This document shows positions 17,541 to 26,835 of a DNA stretch of 64,000 nucleotides, piece after piece. Location of the stretch: contig NZ_CP121196.1 of the NCBI RefSeq assembly GCF_039994875.1, positions 1,798,001-1,862,000 of the forward strand, given 5' to 3'. The stretch comes from Telmatobacter sp. DSM 110680 (lineage in GTDB: Bacteria; Acidobacteriota; Terriglobia; Terriglobales; Acidobacteriaceae). The translations under genes and the position numbers were made by a program. Positions within the stretch are counted from its first letter, which is position 1. Each line of letters begins with the position of its first letter. The notes beneath the pieces are model-generated. The model saw only the letters and a list, made by a program, of their open reading frames with translations, made no database searches and was not told where the DNA came from.

Positions 17541-18347
17541 TTATTGCCTTTTGGGGGTCTGCGACGATAGCAATTCTTCAAATTCCGGCAATCCCTGCAA
17601 AGAAGCAAACTCGCTGTCGGCGATGATCTTCTTGGGGTTGGCGTAGCCCTCGCTGATTGCCATGCGCAAGTATTGAATTGCACGGTCAGGCATCCCCGCC
17701 CGCACGCAACCCTTGGCCATGTAGTAATTCATGGCCCCGCGATCCGACACGGATGCCGGATTCTCAACGCGCGGTCGCGTGCTGTTGTCGAAAATTTGTG
17801 GATCGATTTTCAGTGCGGCTTTGTACTCTTCCCAGCCCTTCTTATACTTATGCTGCGAGAGCAGGTTAGTCCCAAGATTCTTTCGAATCAGCGCAGAACC
17901 GGGATCATCCTTCAACGCCTTGCGGTACATCTTCTCTGCGCTGTGATAATCCTTCATTGCATCGTAGACGGTCCCCAGATTGTTCAGGACATTTGAGCTT
18001 TTAGGAGCAAGCTTGTCAGAAGTCCGGTAACAATGCATCGCGTCGGTCAAATTGAACATCAATTGGTAGGCGATGCCCATCTTGTTCCAAACTACGGCAT
18101 CGTCAGGTGGGGCTTTCTTGTAGGCCTCGATGGCTGCCTGATACCGTTGATGGGCCATCAGAGCATCCCCAATCTGTTCAGGGGTTGCTTCAGCCTTGGG
18201 CAGGGAAGTGATCGAAATTGCAGCGGTCGCAGGCTTGGTTGTACCCGGAGACTGTGTAGCAGGAGGCTGAGCCTGGCTCAGTGCGGAGGTGCTCACAATG
18301 GCTGCCATCAGGATAGCCGGCAGCAAGCGTTCATCGAACCTGCTCAT
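17541..18347 (-). CDS. Secreted tetratricopeptide-repeat protein
   Basis: 268 residues from the ATG at 18347, preceded by a very good ribosome site (GAGGAGGGGATT). Signal peptide at residues 1-26 ('LLPAILMAAIVSTSALSQAQ'). From about residue 60 there are four TPR units; clear ones are 'AVVWNKMGIAYQLMFNLTDAMHCYRTS', 'SSNVLNNLGTVYDAMKDYHSAEKMYRKAL' and 'SALIRKNLGTNLLSQHKYKKGWEEYKAAL'. TPR domains bind partner proteins; this one should act in the periplasm. The neighbour downstream on the same strand is the DUF5666-like secreted protein, 97 bases away, so the two may be co-transcribed. Confidence 0.75.
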   Translation of the reverse strand: MSRFDERLLPAILMAAIVSTSALSQAQPPATQSPGTTKPATAAISITSLPKAEATPEQIGDALMAHQRYQAAIEAYKKAPPDDAVVWNKMGIAYQLMFNLTDAMHCYRTSDKLAPKSSNVLNNLGTVYDAMKDYHSAEKMYRKALKDDPGSALIRKNLGTNLLSQHKYKKGWEEYKAALKIDPQIFDNSTRPRVENPASVSDRGAMNYYMAKGCVRAGMPDRAIQYLRMAISEGYANPKKIIADSEFASLQGLPEFEELLSSQTPKRQ

Positions 18348-18528
18348 AATCCCCTCCTCGAGAAGGAATCGAGGCGACAAACCAGCATCATCGTCACATG
18401 AAATTAGAGCACCAATTTGTACATCATCGTCAAGTTCGTTTGATTCACCGGTGCAAACTGGATTGTGAGAGTCATGAGACGGAACTACCGTCTGGCTCCA
18501 ACTTGCTTGAAATGAGGATCTTCACGTC

Positions 18529-19812
18529 ATGAGCTCGACAATCGCTTTCCCCCCGCAATCCGATCTCGCGCAGCGTTTCCGCACTGTTCGGTTGCGTACA
18601 CTAGCTATTTGCAAGCCACTGACCCCTGAGGACATGATGGTGCAGTCCTGCGCCGAGGCCTCGCCCGCTAAGTGGCATCTTGCCCATACGGCCTGGTTCT
18701 TTGAGTCGTTCGTCCTGAAAGAGTTTTTGCCCGGCTACAGGCTTTTTAACCAGGACTTTCCCTGGCTGTTCAACAGCTATTACCGTAGTTTTGCGGATTT
18801 CCCTGAAAAGCGGCTGCGCGCGTCGTTCTCACGGCCCGGTCTCGATGAGGTAATCAGCTACCGAAGCTATGTGGACGAAGCCATCGAGAGATTGCTCGAG
18901 GTGAACTCGGATCCGGAAGCGCTCCGCAGAATCGAACTGGGAGCCAATCACGAGGAGCAGCACCAGGAGCTATTGCTCACTGACATCCTTCACGCGTTTT
19001 ATACCAATCCTCTTCGGCCCGTTTACCGGCGATCCGATTCCGAGCAAAACATAACAGCAGCGCAGCCCGATCCGCTGCACTTTATTCATTTCCCTGGCGG
19101 TCTTGTTGACGTTGGATTTTCAGGTTCCGGATTCTGTTACGACAATGAATTGCCTCGGCACCGCGTATGGCTTGCCCCTTACGCGTTGGCAGATAGACTC
19201 GTTACAAATCGCGAATATGCAGAGTTCATCGCCGACGGCGGTTATCGCAAATCGGAACTTTGGCTATCGGCCGGTTGGGATGCGATCGAACAGAACCGCT
19301 GGCGCGCGCCACTCTACTGGAATGAAGCAGGCGAGAGCTGGACGCTATACACCCTGCGCGGTGAGACCTCCCTTGAAGAAGCCGCCAATGCTCCTGTAAG
19401 CCACATCAGTTACTTTGAAGCCGACGCCTACGCACGCTGGGCCGGTAAGCGCCTGCCCACCGAACTCGAGTGGGAAGTTGCCGCCGCAGGTCAGCCCGCG
19501 CGCGGCAATTTGTTGGATGCCGAATTTTTTGTGCCCGCCTCCGCACCTGCTGCGTCTAACCCCGGTGACCAGTCACGCCAGCTTTGGGGCGATTGCTGGG
19601 AATGGACTGCGAGTGCGTATCTCGGCTATCCGGGATTCGCGCCGCTGGAAGGTTCGCTCGGCGAATATAACGGAAAATTCATGAGCGGTCAGATGGTGCT
19701 GCGCGGCGGGTCCTGCGTGACACCGCAAGCCCATATTCGCTCGAGTTATCGCAATTTTTTTCCACCAGAAACGCGTTGGCAATTTTCCGGAATCCGATTG
19801 GCAGACAAGTAA
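18529..19812 (+). CDS. egtB: Ergothioneine biosynthesis sulfoxide synthase
   Basis: 427 residues. N-terminal DinB-like helical domain with the iron site His50 region ('SPAKWHLAHTAWFFE', 45-59) and HxxxHxE motif 'HEEQHQE' (H141, H145, E147). C-terminal FGE-sulfatase-like domain with 'PVSHISYFEADAYARWAGKRLPTELEWEVAA' and 'VLRGGSCVTPQAHIRSSYRNFFPPETRWQFSGIRLA'. EgtB joins a thiol (gamma-Glu-Cys or Cys) to trimethyl-histidine using oxygen and Fe(II). The next gene, 34 bases on, is egtD, which makes the substrate. egtA, egtC and egtE are not in the window. Confidence 0.93.
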   Translation: MSSTIAFPPQSDLAQRFRTVRLRTLAICKPLTPEDMMVQSCAEASPAKWHLAHTAWFFESFVLKEFLPGYRLFNQDFPWLFNSYYRSFADFPEKRLRASFSRPGLDEVISYRSYVDEAIERLLEVNSDPEALRRIELGANHEEQHQELLLTDILHAFYTNPLRPVYRRSDSEQNITAAQPDPLHFIHFPGGLVDVGFSGSGFCYDNELPRHRVWLAPYALADRLVTNREYAEFIADGGYRKSELWLSAGWDAIEQNRWRAPLYWNEAGESWTLYTLRGETSLEEAANAPVSHISYFEADAYARWAGKRLPTELEWEVAAAGQPARGNLLDAEFFVPASAPAASNPGDQSRQLWGDCWEWTASAYLGYPGFAPLEGSLGEYNGKFMSGQMVLRGGSCVTPQAHIRSSYRNFFPPETRWQFSGIRLADK

Positions 19813-19846
19813 CTCCCATAAGTGGAGGCGCATCCAAACTAACTGC

Positions 19847-20827
19847 ATGACTACAATCCCTCTTTCCCCATCCAGCTTTCACGTTTCAGACAAGATCGCC
19901 TCTTCGGTGTACGAGGGATTGATGTCGTCGCCCAAATGGTTGCCCTCCTGGCTCTTCTACGATGCCGCAGGATCGCGGCTGTTCGATCAGATTACGCAGA
20001 TACCCGAGTACTACGTAACGCGTACAGAGCGCTCAATCCTGACCGCCCACGCCGCTGAGATCGTGTCGCGTGCTGCGGGCGAGAACTCGTTGCGACTCGT
20101 AGAACTCGGCGCCGGTTCTGCTGACAAGACACGGCTCTTGCTCAGTGCGGCAGTCAATCGCCAGGACACCGTGTTCTATGAACCGATGGATGTCTCTGCC
20201 AGCGCACTTGTTGAAGCCCAGATTCGCATCGAAAACGAAATTCCCGGTGTCCTTGTGTGTCCGCGTGTGCAGGACTACACCCAGGACATTGAACTCGATG
20301 CGACGCTGCCCAGCGAACGCCGCCTGGTCCTTTACATTGGATCGAGTATTGGCAACTTTGAGCCCGGCGAATCTCTCATGTTGCTTGAGCGTGTGCGCGC
20401 GGCTCTTGATCCCGGGGATTGCCTGCTTCTTGGTGTAGATCTCGTCAAGGATGAGTCCGTGTTGCACACTGCCTATGATGATGCTGCCGGAGTGACCGCG
20501 GCATTCAACCGCAATGTGCTTGTCCGTCTCAATCGCGAACTGGATGCCGATTTTCGTCCGGAGACATTCGCGCATCGCGCTGTCTGGAACAGCGCAGATT
20601 CACGCATGGAAATGCACCTTGTCAGCAACATCAAGCAAACCGTCTGGCTGCCGGCAATCGACGTGCGCGTGAATTTTGAGGCAGGCGAAAGCATCCACAC
20701 AGAGAACAGCTACAAGTACCGCAAGGGCTGTGCTGAAGCGCTTCTTCAAAAAGCTGGCTTCGCACCCGAAATTACCTGGACCGATGAGAACGAGTGGTTC
20801 GCAGTGTGCCTGGCGCGAGCCGTCTAG
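19847..20827 (+). CDS. egtD: L-histidine N(alpha)-methyltransferase
   Basis: 326 residues, the usual length. SAM-binding motif 'LVELGAGSADKT' (84-95), 'YEPMDVSASAL', 'LVLYIGSSIGNFEPGES' and 'NSYKYRKGCAEALLQKAGF' are hallmarks of EgtD. It methylates the alpha-amino group of histidine three times to give hercynine, the substrate of EgtB. The start is 34 bases after the egtB stop. A strong intrinsic terminator follows at 20861-20892, closing a two-gene ergothioneine operon. Confidence 0.94.
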   Translation: MTTIPLSPSSFHVSDKIASSVYEGLMSSPKWLPSWLFYDAAGSRLFDQITQIPEYYVTRTERSILTAHAAEIVSRAAGENSLRLVELGAGSADKTRLLLSAAVNRQDTVFYEPMDVSASALVEAQIRIENEIPGVLVCPRVQDYTQDIELDATLPSERRLVLYIGSSIGNFEPGESLMLLERVRAALDPGDCLLLGVDLVKDESVLHTAYDDAAGVTAAFNRNVLVRLNRELDADFRPETFAHRAVWNSADSRMEMHLVSNIKQTVWLPAIDVRVNFEAGESIHTENSYKYRKGCAEALLQKAGFAPEITWTDENEWFAVCLARAV

Positions 20828-20860
20828 AGCTCGGAAACTAGATGTCGATTCAATAAAAAA

Positions 20861-20892
20861 GGGCACTCTCGGCAGAGTGCCCTCATTTTTTT
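20861..20892 (+). terminator. Intrinsic terminator between egtD and the GH27 gene
   Basis: GGGCACTCT (20861-20869) pairs with AGAGTGCCC around a 4-base loop, then TCA and seven T residues at 20886-20892. Six A residues precede the stem, so the same hairpin also works on the minus strand for the convergent alpha-galactosidase gene ending at 20906. Confidence 0.9.
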
Positions 20893-20905
20893 CTGACTTT
20901 TGCCG

Positions 20906-22102
20906 CTACTTTGTCGATGCGATTCGCAGCAATAGAATGTCATGGCTTGGCAGCTCAATCGCCATGTCGCTTGTCAAATCCAAGTCCTTGCCGGTCCACA
21001 GATCCTTCGCATGCTGCGAACCGTGTAATCCCAGCCGCGGAAGATCGATATGAAATGGATGCGTTGAATACAGGTCGCTTCCGACGTTAATGATGGCGAT
21101 CGCTTTCGCTCCGTCTTTCAAATCACGAGCCCATACTTCCACTTCACCCTTGCTGTAAATGAAGCGCGCTTGGTGCCCCAGCGAATCCTGGTTGATGGCG
21201 ATGACGTCGCGATTGGTCAGAATGGCTTTGATCTCGGGCTTCATGTTGGGCAAATCGTTGCCGGCCAGCAGCGGCGCGGACAGCATGGCCCACATCGAAA
21301 AGTGCGTGCGACTCTCAGCCATCGACAATTTACCGTTGCCCACTTCCAGCATGTCGGGATCGTTCCAGTGGCCGGGGCCGGCGTACGTCTCCAGTCCCTT
21401 CTGCTGCTCGAGGATGTCATAGACACTCTGCCACCGAGCCTCAATGTCGCCAGTCGTGCGCCAGGAGTTTCCGCCGAGGGCTGGCGCCCACTCCCACACG
21501 GAATCCCATCCATACTGGCATAACGAATAGACGATCGGGCGTCCGGTCGCCTTCAGCGCCTTTCCCATCTTGTCGTAGGCAGCAATCATCAGCCGCATCT
21601 GCGCGGCCTTGTCATGGGGCGCCTGCTTTTGCATCACCGCGGGAATGAAGCTGCACAGATCGTATTTAAGATAGTCGATGCCCCACTCGGCATACATCTT
21701 CGCGTCCTGTTCCTCATGGCCAAGTGAGCCTTCAAAGTTGGCGCAGGTCTTGGGTCCGGGTGAGGAATAGATGCCAAGTTTCAATCCCTTCGAATGCACA
21801 TAATCCGCCAGTGCCTTCATGTCGGGAAACTTGGAGTTGGTATGAAGCACGCCGTTCGCGTCGCGCTCGCCTTCCCACGTGTCGTCGATGTTGACGTAGA
21901 TGTAGCCTGCGTCCTTCATGCCGCTGGCAACGATCTGGTCGGCTGAATCGCGAATATTCTTGTCCGTAACTTTCCCGGCAAAGTAGTTCCAGCTGTTCCA
22001 TCCCATCGGTGGAGTTTGCGCAATTGACGATGGCATCTGTGCCATTGCAGAAACTGAAGCGAGTGCGAATACAGCAAGCGGAAGCGAACCTAAAATGCGC
22101 AT
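20906..22102 (-). CDS. Secreted alpha-galactosidase, glycoside hydrolase family 27
   Basis: 398 residues from the ATG at 22102, which has GGAGA upstream and opens a signal peptide ('MRILGSLPLAVFALASVSAMAQ'). The catalytic domain starts 'AQTPPMGWNSWNYFAGKV', with 'YIYVNIDDTWEGERD' and 'GLKLGIYSSPGPKTCA'. The nucleophile Asp lies in 'YLKYDLCSF' and the acid/base Asp in 'WRTTGDIEARW', as in GH27. A small beta-sandwich domain ends the chain. It should remove terminal alpha-galactose from plant oligo- or polysaccharides outside the inner membrane. No other glycan-degrading genes adjoin it, though sugar kinase and transporter genes follow further on. Confidence 0.9.
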   Translation of the reverse strand: MRILGSLPLAVFALASVSAMAQMPSSIAQTPPMGWNSWNYFAGKVTDKNIRDSADQIVASGMKDAGYIYVNIDDTWEGERDANGVLHTNSKFPDMKALADYVHSKGLKLGIYSSPGPKTCANFEGSLGHEEQDAKMYAEWGIDYLKYDLCSFIPAVMQKQAPHDKAAQMRLMIAAYDKMGKALKATGRPIVYSLCQYGWDSVWEWAPALGGNSWRTTGDIEARWQSVYDILEQQKGLETYAGPGHWNDPDMLEVGNGKLSMAESRTHFSMWAMLSAPLLAGNDLPNMKPEIKAILTNRDVIAINQDSLGHQARFIYSKGEVEVWARDLKDGAKAIAIINVGSDLYSTHPFHIDLPRLGLHGSQHAKDLWTGKDLDLTSDMAIELPSHDILLLRIASTK

Positions 22103-22237
22103 CGATGAGTCTCCATTGGAAACGATTACAACTGGGAATACTAACCCGCCGCGCCGCCGTTGACAATCGCTTGATTTGATCGTCCCCATCGATTTGCCGT
22201 CTGAAATCAAGCCCTGACGTGCGAACATCTCTCCACG

Positions 22238-23665
22238 ATGGATGAACCCCAGTCCACCTTACCGCCGCCGCAGCTTCTTCGCCGCCAACTCAGCTTGCGC
22301 GATCTCACGATCTCCCAAGTCCTGTGCGTCGTGGGCGCCAGTTGGGTGGGCGTAGCTGCCGGGGTAGGCAAGGCTGAAACCCTCTTGTGGATCGGCGCGA
22401 TGCTCCTCTTCTATCTTCCGATGGCCGCATCCGTCATCGGCCTCAACCGTGTCATGCCGCTTGAGGGCGGCCTCTATGCATGGGCGCATCGAGCCTTCGG
22501 AGACCTCGTCGGATTTCTGACGGCGTGGAATATCTGGTTCTACGGCATCGCGGTGACAGCCGCCATTCTCTACCAGATTCCAACCGAGCTTGCCTACCTC
22601 ATCGGGCCGGCTGCCGCACGATTACCTGAAAATCGAATAGCCTCACTGCTCATCGTCACAGCTCTGATTGCGGCGCTCAGCTGGGCGGAACTGCGCGGCC
22701 TCGAAATCGGCAAGTGGATTCACAACGCGGGCGGAATAGCTATGATGATCGCCTTTGCTGCGCTTATTTGCCTCGGCCCATGGGCCATGCTGCGCCATAT
22801 TCCAGTCCATTGGACTCCGCTCGCACTCTCCGCTCCGCCCCGCGACCTGCGCACCTTTGCGCTCTTCGGCCAGATGCTGTTCGGCGCTCTATGTGGCCTC
22901 GAATACATCGCCATTCTTGCGGGTGAGAGTAAGAGTCCTGAGCGAACCATCACCCAGTCCGTGTGGATCGCTTCGCCGATCATCTGCGCCATGTTCATCC
23001 TTGGCACAGGCTCCGTCGCAGCCTTCGTTCCTCGCGGCGACATCAACTTCATTGCGCCCATTCCGCAGACATTCCGCATGGCTCTCGGAAACGAAGGAAT
23101 CGGAAACTTTCTTGCCACCGCTGCCATTCTCTTGGTTGAAATCAGGCTCCTCGGAGCAGTAAGCCTTTTAATGACGGGCGTAAGCCGGCTTCCCCTAGCG
23201 GTCGGGTGGGACGCGCTGATTCCCGCATGGTTCACACGCCTGCATCCGCGTTGGAAGACGCCGTCCAATTCGATTCTTTCGACCTCCGCACTGATATTTC
23301 TGCTGATCGTGCTGGCCAATGTCGGCGTCCAAGCGCAGGAGGCCTTTCAGCTTCTCTCCAATGCGAGCCTCACGCACTATCAAGTGGCGTACCTCGCCAT
23401 GTTTGCAATTCCGCTGCTGGGTGCGGCATCGCTACGCAGTTCGCTTCCCCGGTCCCTCAAGTGGACTTCGATCGTAGGACTGTGCGCGACCCTGTTCAGC
23501 CTGCTGATCTCGGCTTATCCATTCGTCGATGTAGTAAACCCCATCGCCTACGCCGCAAAGATCATGGGCACATTGCTGCTCAGCAACCTGGTCGCATTTA
23601 CCTTTTATCAGCTGCGGATGCGCTCCGCGAGACGTACCTCATTTGTGGCAACGTCGAGAAGCTGA
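22238..23665 (+). CDS. APC-family amino acid permease
   Basis: 475 residues with about 12 membrane helices. The N-terminal helix 'QVLCVVGASWVGVAAGVGKAETLLWIGAMLLFYLPMAA' and 'MPLEGGLYAWAHRAFGDLVGFLTAWNIWFYG' match the amino acid-polyamine-organocation superfamily. It should import an amino acid or related amine; the substrate is not evident. It is divergent from the GH27 gene (135 bases to the chosen start) and ends 23 bases before the convergent gene at 23688. Confidence 0.85.
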   Translation: MDEPQSTLPPPQLLRRQLSLRDLTISQVLCVVGASWVGVAAGVGKAETLLWIGAMLLFYLPMAASVIGLNRVMPLEGGLYAWAHRAFGDLVGFLTAWNIWFYGIAVTAAILYQIPTELAYLIGPAAARLPENRIASLLIVTALIAALSWAELRGLEIGKWIHNAGGIAMMIAFAALICLGPWAMLRHIPVHWTPLALSAPPRDLRTFALFGQMLFGALCGLEYIAILAGESKSPERTITQSVWIASPIICAMFILGTGSVAAFVPRGDINFIAPIPQTFRMALGNEGIGNFLATAAILLVEIRLLGAVSLLMTGVSRLPLAVGWDALIPAWFTRLHPRWKTPSNSILSTSALIFLLIVLANVGVQAQEAFQLLSNASLTHYQVAYLAMFAIPLLGAASLRSSLPRSLKWTSIVGLCATLFSLLISAYPFVDVVNPIAYAAKIMGTLLLSNLVAFTFYQLRMRSARRTSFVATSRS

Positions 23666-23687
23666 TTCGCAAGATTGACCTTCGGGC

Positions 23688-25706
23688 TCAGTTTATGGCC
23701 GTCGCATTCCGCGCATCGAGAGTCATCGAATTCGACCCTGCATTTACCCGCACCGCCTGCAGCCATACCAGCGCCTGATTATTGAAACGCGTTGAAATCA
23801 TCAGGTAATAGGTTCCCGGAGGCACGCCCGGGAAAGTAGCGCCCCCGTTTACGTCAGCGCGAACCGAAGAAACCGCACCCGCCTTGATTGCGTTCATGAT
23901 GGTCTGGCAGTCCGGAGTGCGATTGCCACAGGCAAGCCCCAGAAACTTGAACGGAGTCGTCCCTGCCGGAATATTAACGCCCGATTGCGTAATCGTATCG
24001 TTGAAGCTCTTCCGCAGCAGCACATACGGGTGGTTGGCCAGCGGATTCACTTGACCCGGCGTTGCCGGAAATCCCGACACAATCGTGAACGTGGCATTCC
24101 CCAGCGTTGCACTCGACGTCGAGAGAGTCCCGCCGCCGTTCGCCGGTCCGGTCCCGGTTCCAGTTGCCGATCCAGTCGCTGAGGCGCTCATCATCGTCGC
24201 CGAACCGCCGCTCATAGGAATCGTTTTGCTCGGGCTCAGCGCGGCCAGATTGCAGGTCTGCTCCATGGGCGCAAACGTAAAGTCATCGTTGTCGTCCTGC
24301 CCCGTCACAATACGGCCATGCACCTGGTATGGTCCTGTGGTTGTCGGCACCAGCGAACCATCCGGGTTGAATCCCAAAATCAGCGGATGATCCGGCGCCT
24401 CGACCTTAATCTGAGCGCCGCCACCCGTTGCCATCACCGTGTAGGGATAGGCGCGAGCTGCATCCGGACCGCACCCCAGAATCGCGGATTCGGGATAGAA
24501 CTCCACGCTGAACCCGGTAGATGCAGCGAAGATACCGTGCATGCGGATTCCCGCCGGAGTGGGAGGACCTTTGTCGCCGCCGAAAGCAGTTTTCAGCAAA
24601 TCGGTCTGCATAGTCTGAATGCCTACGCCTGCACCTTTGGAAGTGAGATTTAGAGCGGGGCAGGTGGCGGTTCGAGGCACGAACGAAGTTGTGCCGGGCG
24701 TGGACTGGCCGGGCACGTAGGTGCTGGAGGTGTGCGTGGTGGTCACGTCGTATGTGCCTCCGCCAGCATACGTGGCGTTAGCGTTCGCCGCTCCTCCGGG
24801 TATCATGTTTGCGTTCATGCGTTCGGTGGTGTTGTAACTCTGGGTTTCTGTGTGTCCGGGCGTTGAAGTTCCGGGAGTGTATCCACCGGCGACAACTCCC
24901 TGGATGGTGACAGGTCCGGGACCGGAAATGGTGCCGTCGGGGTGGAAGGTCAGATTGAGCGGCTTGGGCCTGGTGTCGATGATGAGCGCGGTGCGGTTGG
25001 GCTCGAACTTGATGCTGTAGCTTTCCTGGTTGGGCGAGAGGAACGAGCAATTCACCAGAACGCCGCCGTCAATAAAGTCGAGCCGCCAGCCGGCGCCTTG
25101 AAAGACTCCAGCCATCACCGGCCCAGGCGCCGGCGTCTTGTCCGCTCCAGGAAGAATCTGCGAGATCATGCCGCTGAACATGCCGAGCAGCGAATTGCCG
25201 GTGCAGCTGGAGGGCAGGCGGCCCGAACTCACGCACCGCCGCATTGCCCTTTCTTCCGCATTCTTCGGCGGTGTCACTTGAGCTGCTCCGCCCTGCTGAT
25301 ATGAAGTCGGCGAAGGTGCCTTCATCTGCTGCTCCGCTTTCTGCACGTTTGCGTTGTAGAGATCCTGCTGTTTCTGCTGGAACGCCTTAGCCGCGGCGAC
25401 TTGCTTTGCCGATGGCTGTGTGCAGGTTGGCAACAGTTTTTTCAATGCACCGCGCGAGACATAGGTGTAGGAGTTGAGACCGGTGGGGGTGAGGTGATCG
25501 GGATGCGCAACCATGCAGTTGCTGGTGTCAGACGTGTCGCGGATGTTGCAATTTTCGATGTAGATGTGTTCGCCGTTGCAGATATAGGTAACGCCAATCG
25601 GGATATCTTGCGGTGCGGCCTGCCCGCTCGCAGGCAACGCGGCAACAGCTGCAACGATCGTCATTACGAGTGAGAAGAGATAGACGCGGGAGAGAAACCG
25701 ATTCAT
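23688..25706 (-). CDS. Large secreted protein with an internal duplicated domain
   Basis: 672 residues with a signal peptide (residues 1-30, ending 'ALPASGQA'). A cysteine-rich N-terminal part ('VTYICNGEHIYIENCNIRD') is followed by a Gln/Ala-rich coil (about 95-140). Two similar domains then occur: 'MAGVFQGAGWRLDFIDGGVLVNC' to 'GPVTIQGVVAGG', and 'MHGIFAASTGFSVEFYPESAILGC' to 'TGPYQVHGRIVTG', each ending in a beta-rich 'FxPDGT/S' segment. A Thr/Ser/Gly-rich linker leads to a C-terminal domain ('GGATFPGVPPGTYYLM') like the carboxypeptidase regulatory / SdrB-type beta sandwich. Probably periplasmic or surface; function unknown. Confidence 0.65.
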   Translation of the reverse strand: MNRFLSRVYLFSLVMTIVAAVAALPASGQAAPQDIPIGVTYICNGEHIYIENCNIRDTSDTSNCMVAHPDHLTPTGLNSYTYVSRGALKKLLPTCTQPSAKQVAAAKAFQQKQQDLYNANVQKAEQQMKAPSPTSYQQGGAAQVTPPKNAEERAMRRCVSSGRLPSSCTGNSLLGMFSGMISQILPGADKTPAPGPVMAGVFQGAGWRLDFIDGGVLVNCSFLSPNQESYSIKFEPNRTALIIDTRPKPLNLTFHPDGTISGPGPVTIQGVVAGGYTPGTSTPGHTETQSYNTTERMNANMIPGGAANANATYAGGGTYDVTTTHTSSTYVPGQSTPGTTSFVPRTATCPALNLTSKGAGVGIQTMQTDLLKTAFGGDKGPPTPAGIRMHGIFAASTGFSVEFYPESAILGCGPDAARAYPYTVMATGGGAQIKVEAPDHPLILGFNPDGSLVPTTTGPYQVHGRIVTGQDDNDDFTFAPMEQTCNLAALSPSKTIPMSGGSATMMSASATGSATGTGTGPANGGGTLSTSSATLGNATFTIVSGFPATPGQVNPLANHPYVLLRKSFNDTITQSGVNIPAGTTPFKFLGLACGNRTPDCQTIMNAIKAGAVSSVRADVNGGATFPGVPPGTYYLMISTRFNNQALVWLQAVRVNAGSNSMTLDARNATAIN

Positions 25707-25847
25707 GATTACCCCCGGAGAAGGTTTTGAGGTCCCAAGAAATTGTCATGAGCAAGACCAGAAGCGGTGGGCCTGCGGGGAGAGGAGGCCTGATGGTATC
25801 GCGATCTCTAGGTGAGTATCAACAGGAAACGCAGAATCGCTGAAAGA

Positions 25848-26795
25848 TTAGTCCGTCGCGCGAGCGACCGCATAGCGAGGCGTCGCCGCCATTAGCTCTT
25901 CGATCGCTGCAACCGAACCGATGCCGCCCCGCGCTCCTGAACAAGTGCAGTTCAACGCGGCGGCAGCGCACGCGTAGTCAAGTTGGCGATCTAGTGGCCA
26001 ATCCTGCAGAAGCCCGTAGATGAACCCCGCATGAAAAATATCGCCTGCGCCCGTCGTGTCGACCACGGGCACGCGATAAGCCGCAGACCAATAAAACTGC
26101 TTGCCGTCCCACGCCAGCACGCCATCTTCGCCCAGCGTCGCCGCGGTCAACGTGCAACCAAAGCGCTTCTTCGCAGTTCGCAGAGCCTGCTCCAGATTGC
26201 GTTCACCGGTAAGACGCGTCGGAAAATCGCGGCTCACAACCAGGTAATCAACGTTGGCGATCAATTCATCAACGCCGGCATAGGTCTCGTCGAGATCGGC
26301 AATCACCGGAACCCCTGCGGAACGAGCCCAAGACGCGGCCTGCGTGGCGGCCGCCGTTTCAAACCCATCCACATGCAGCGCGCGGGCATTCACAATCCAG
26401 TCGCGATTCAAATTCTCAGGCTGCAGCAGCAATCGCTCATCACGCCTGCAGAGAACGGTTCGCTCACCGCCCTCATCCACGAGAATGAGCGACTGCGGAC
26501 TAGCTGCATCGGGAACAGTGATCAGGTGCGCGTCAACCCCGGTACGCGCAAATTCGCGGCGATGCAGATTACCGGCGTCGTCGTCACCCAATTTACCCAC
26601 GTAGCGCGTCTTCAATCCCCAGGTCTGGCACGCGATAATCGTGGTGGCTGTCTGCCCGCCCGGCAGAACGCTGGCGTTAGTGTATTCAGTCTTGGAACCG
26701 CGGGAAGGGAAGTGTACCAGCGGAATTAGCGTGTCAATGGCGTTGAGGCCCACGCCCACGAGGTCAACTTTAGCCGTCTCCGCCATTAACGTCAT
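25848..26795 (-). CDS. PfkB-family carbohydrate kinase
   Basis: 315 residues. N-terminal 'VDLVGVGLNAIDTLIPLV' and 'PGGQTATTIIACQTWGLKTRYVGKLGDDDAGN' and the C-terminal family signature 'DTTGAGDIFHAGF' (246-258, catalytic Asp252) identify a ribokinase-like sugar kinase, which transfers phosphate from ATP to a sugar. The substrate is not clear. The gene lies 40 bases after the stop of the GRP-type sugar transporter at 26836-28155 on the same strand, so transporter and kinase probably act on the same sugar. A second ATG at 26786 is also possible. Confidence 0.88.
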   Translation of the reverse strand: MTLMAETAKVDLVGVGLNAIDTLIPLVHFPSRGSKTEYTNASVLPGGQTATTIIACQTWGLKTRYVGKLGDDDAGNLHRREFARTGVDAHLITVPDAASPQSLILVDEGGERTVLCRRDERLLLQPENLNRDWIVNARALHVDGFETAAATQAASWARSAGVPVIADLDETYAGVDELIANVDYLVVSRDFPTRLTGERNLEQALRTAKKRFGCTLTAATLGEDGVLAWDGKQFYWSAAYRVPVVDTTGAGDIFHAGFIYGLLQDWPLDRQLDYACAAAALNCTCSGARGGIGSVAAIEELMAATPRYAVARATD

Positions 26796-26835
26796 TGTAA
26801 AGGTGCGAGATCGAATTTGTCGGTACCGCGGCTAA

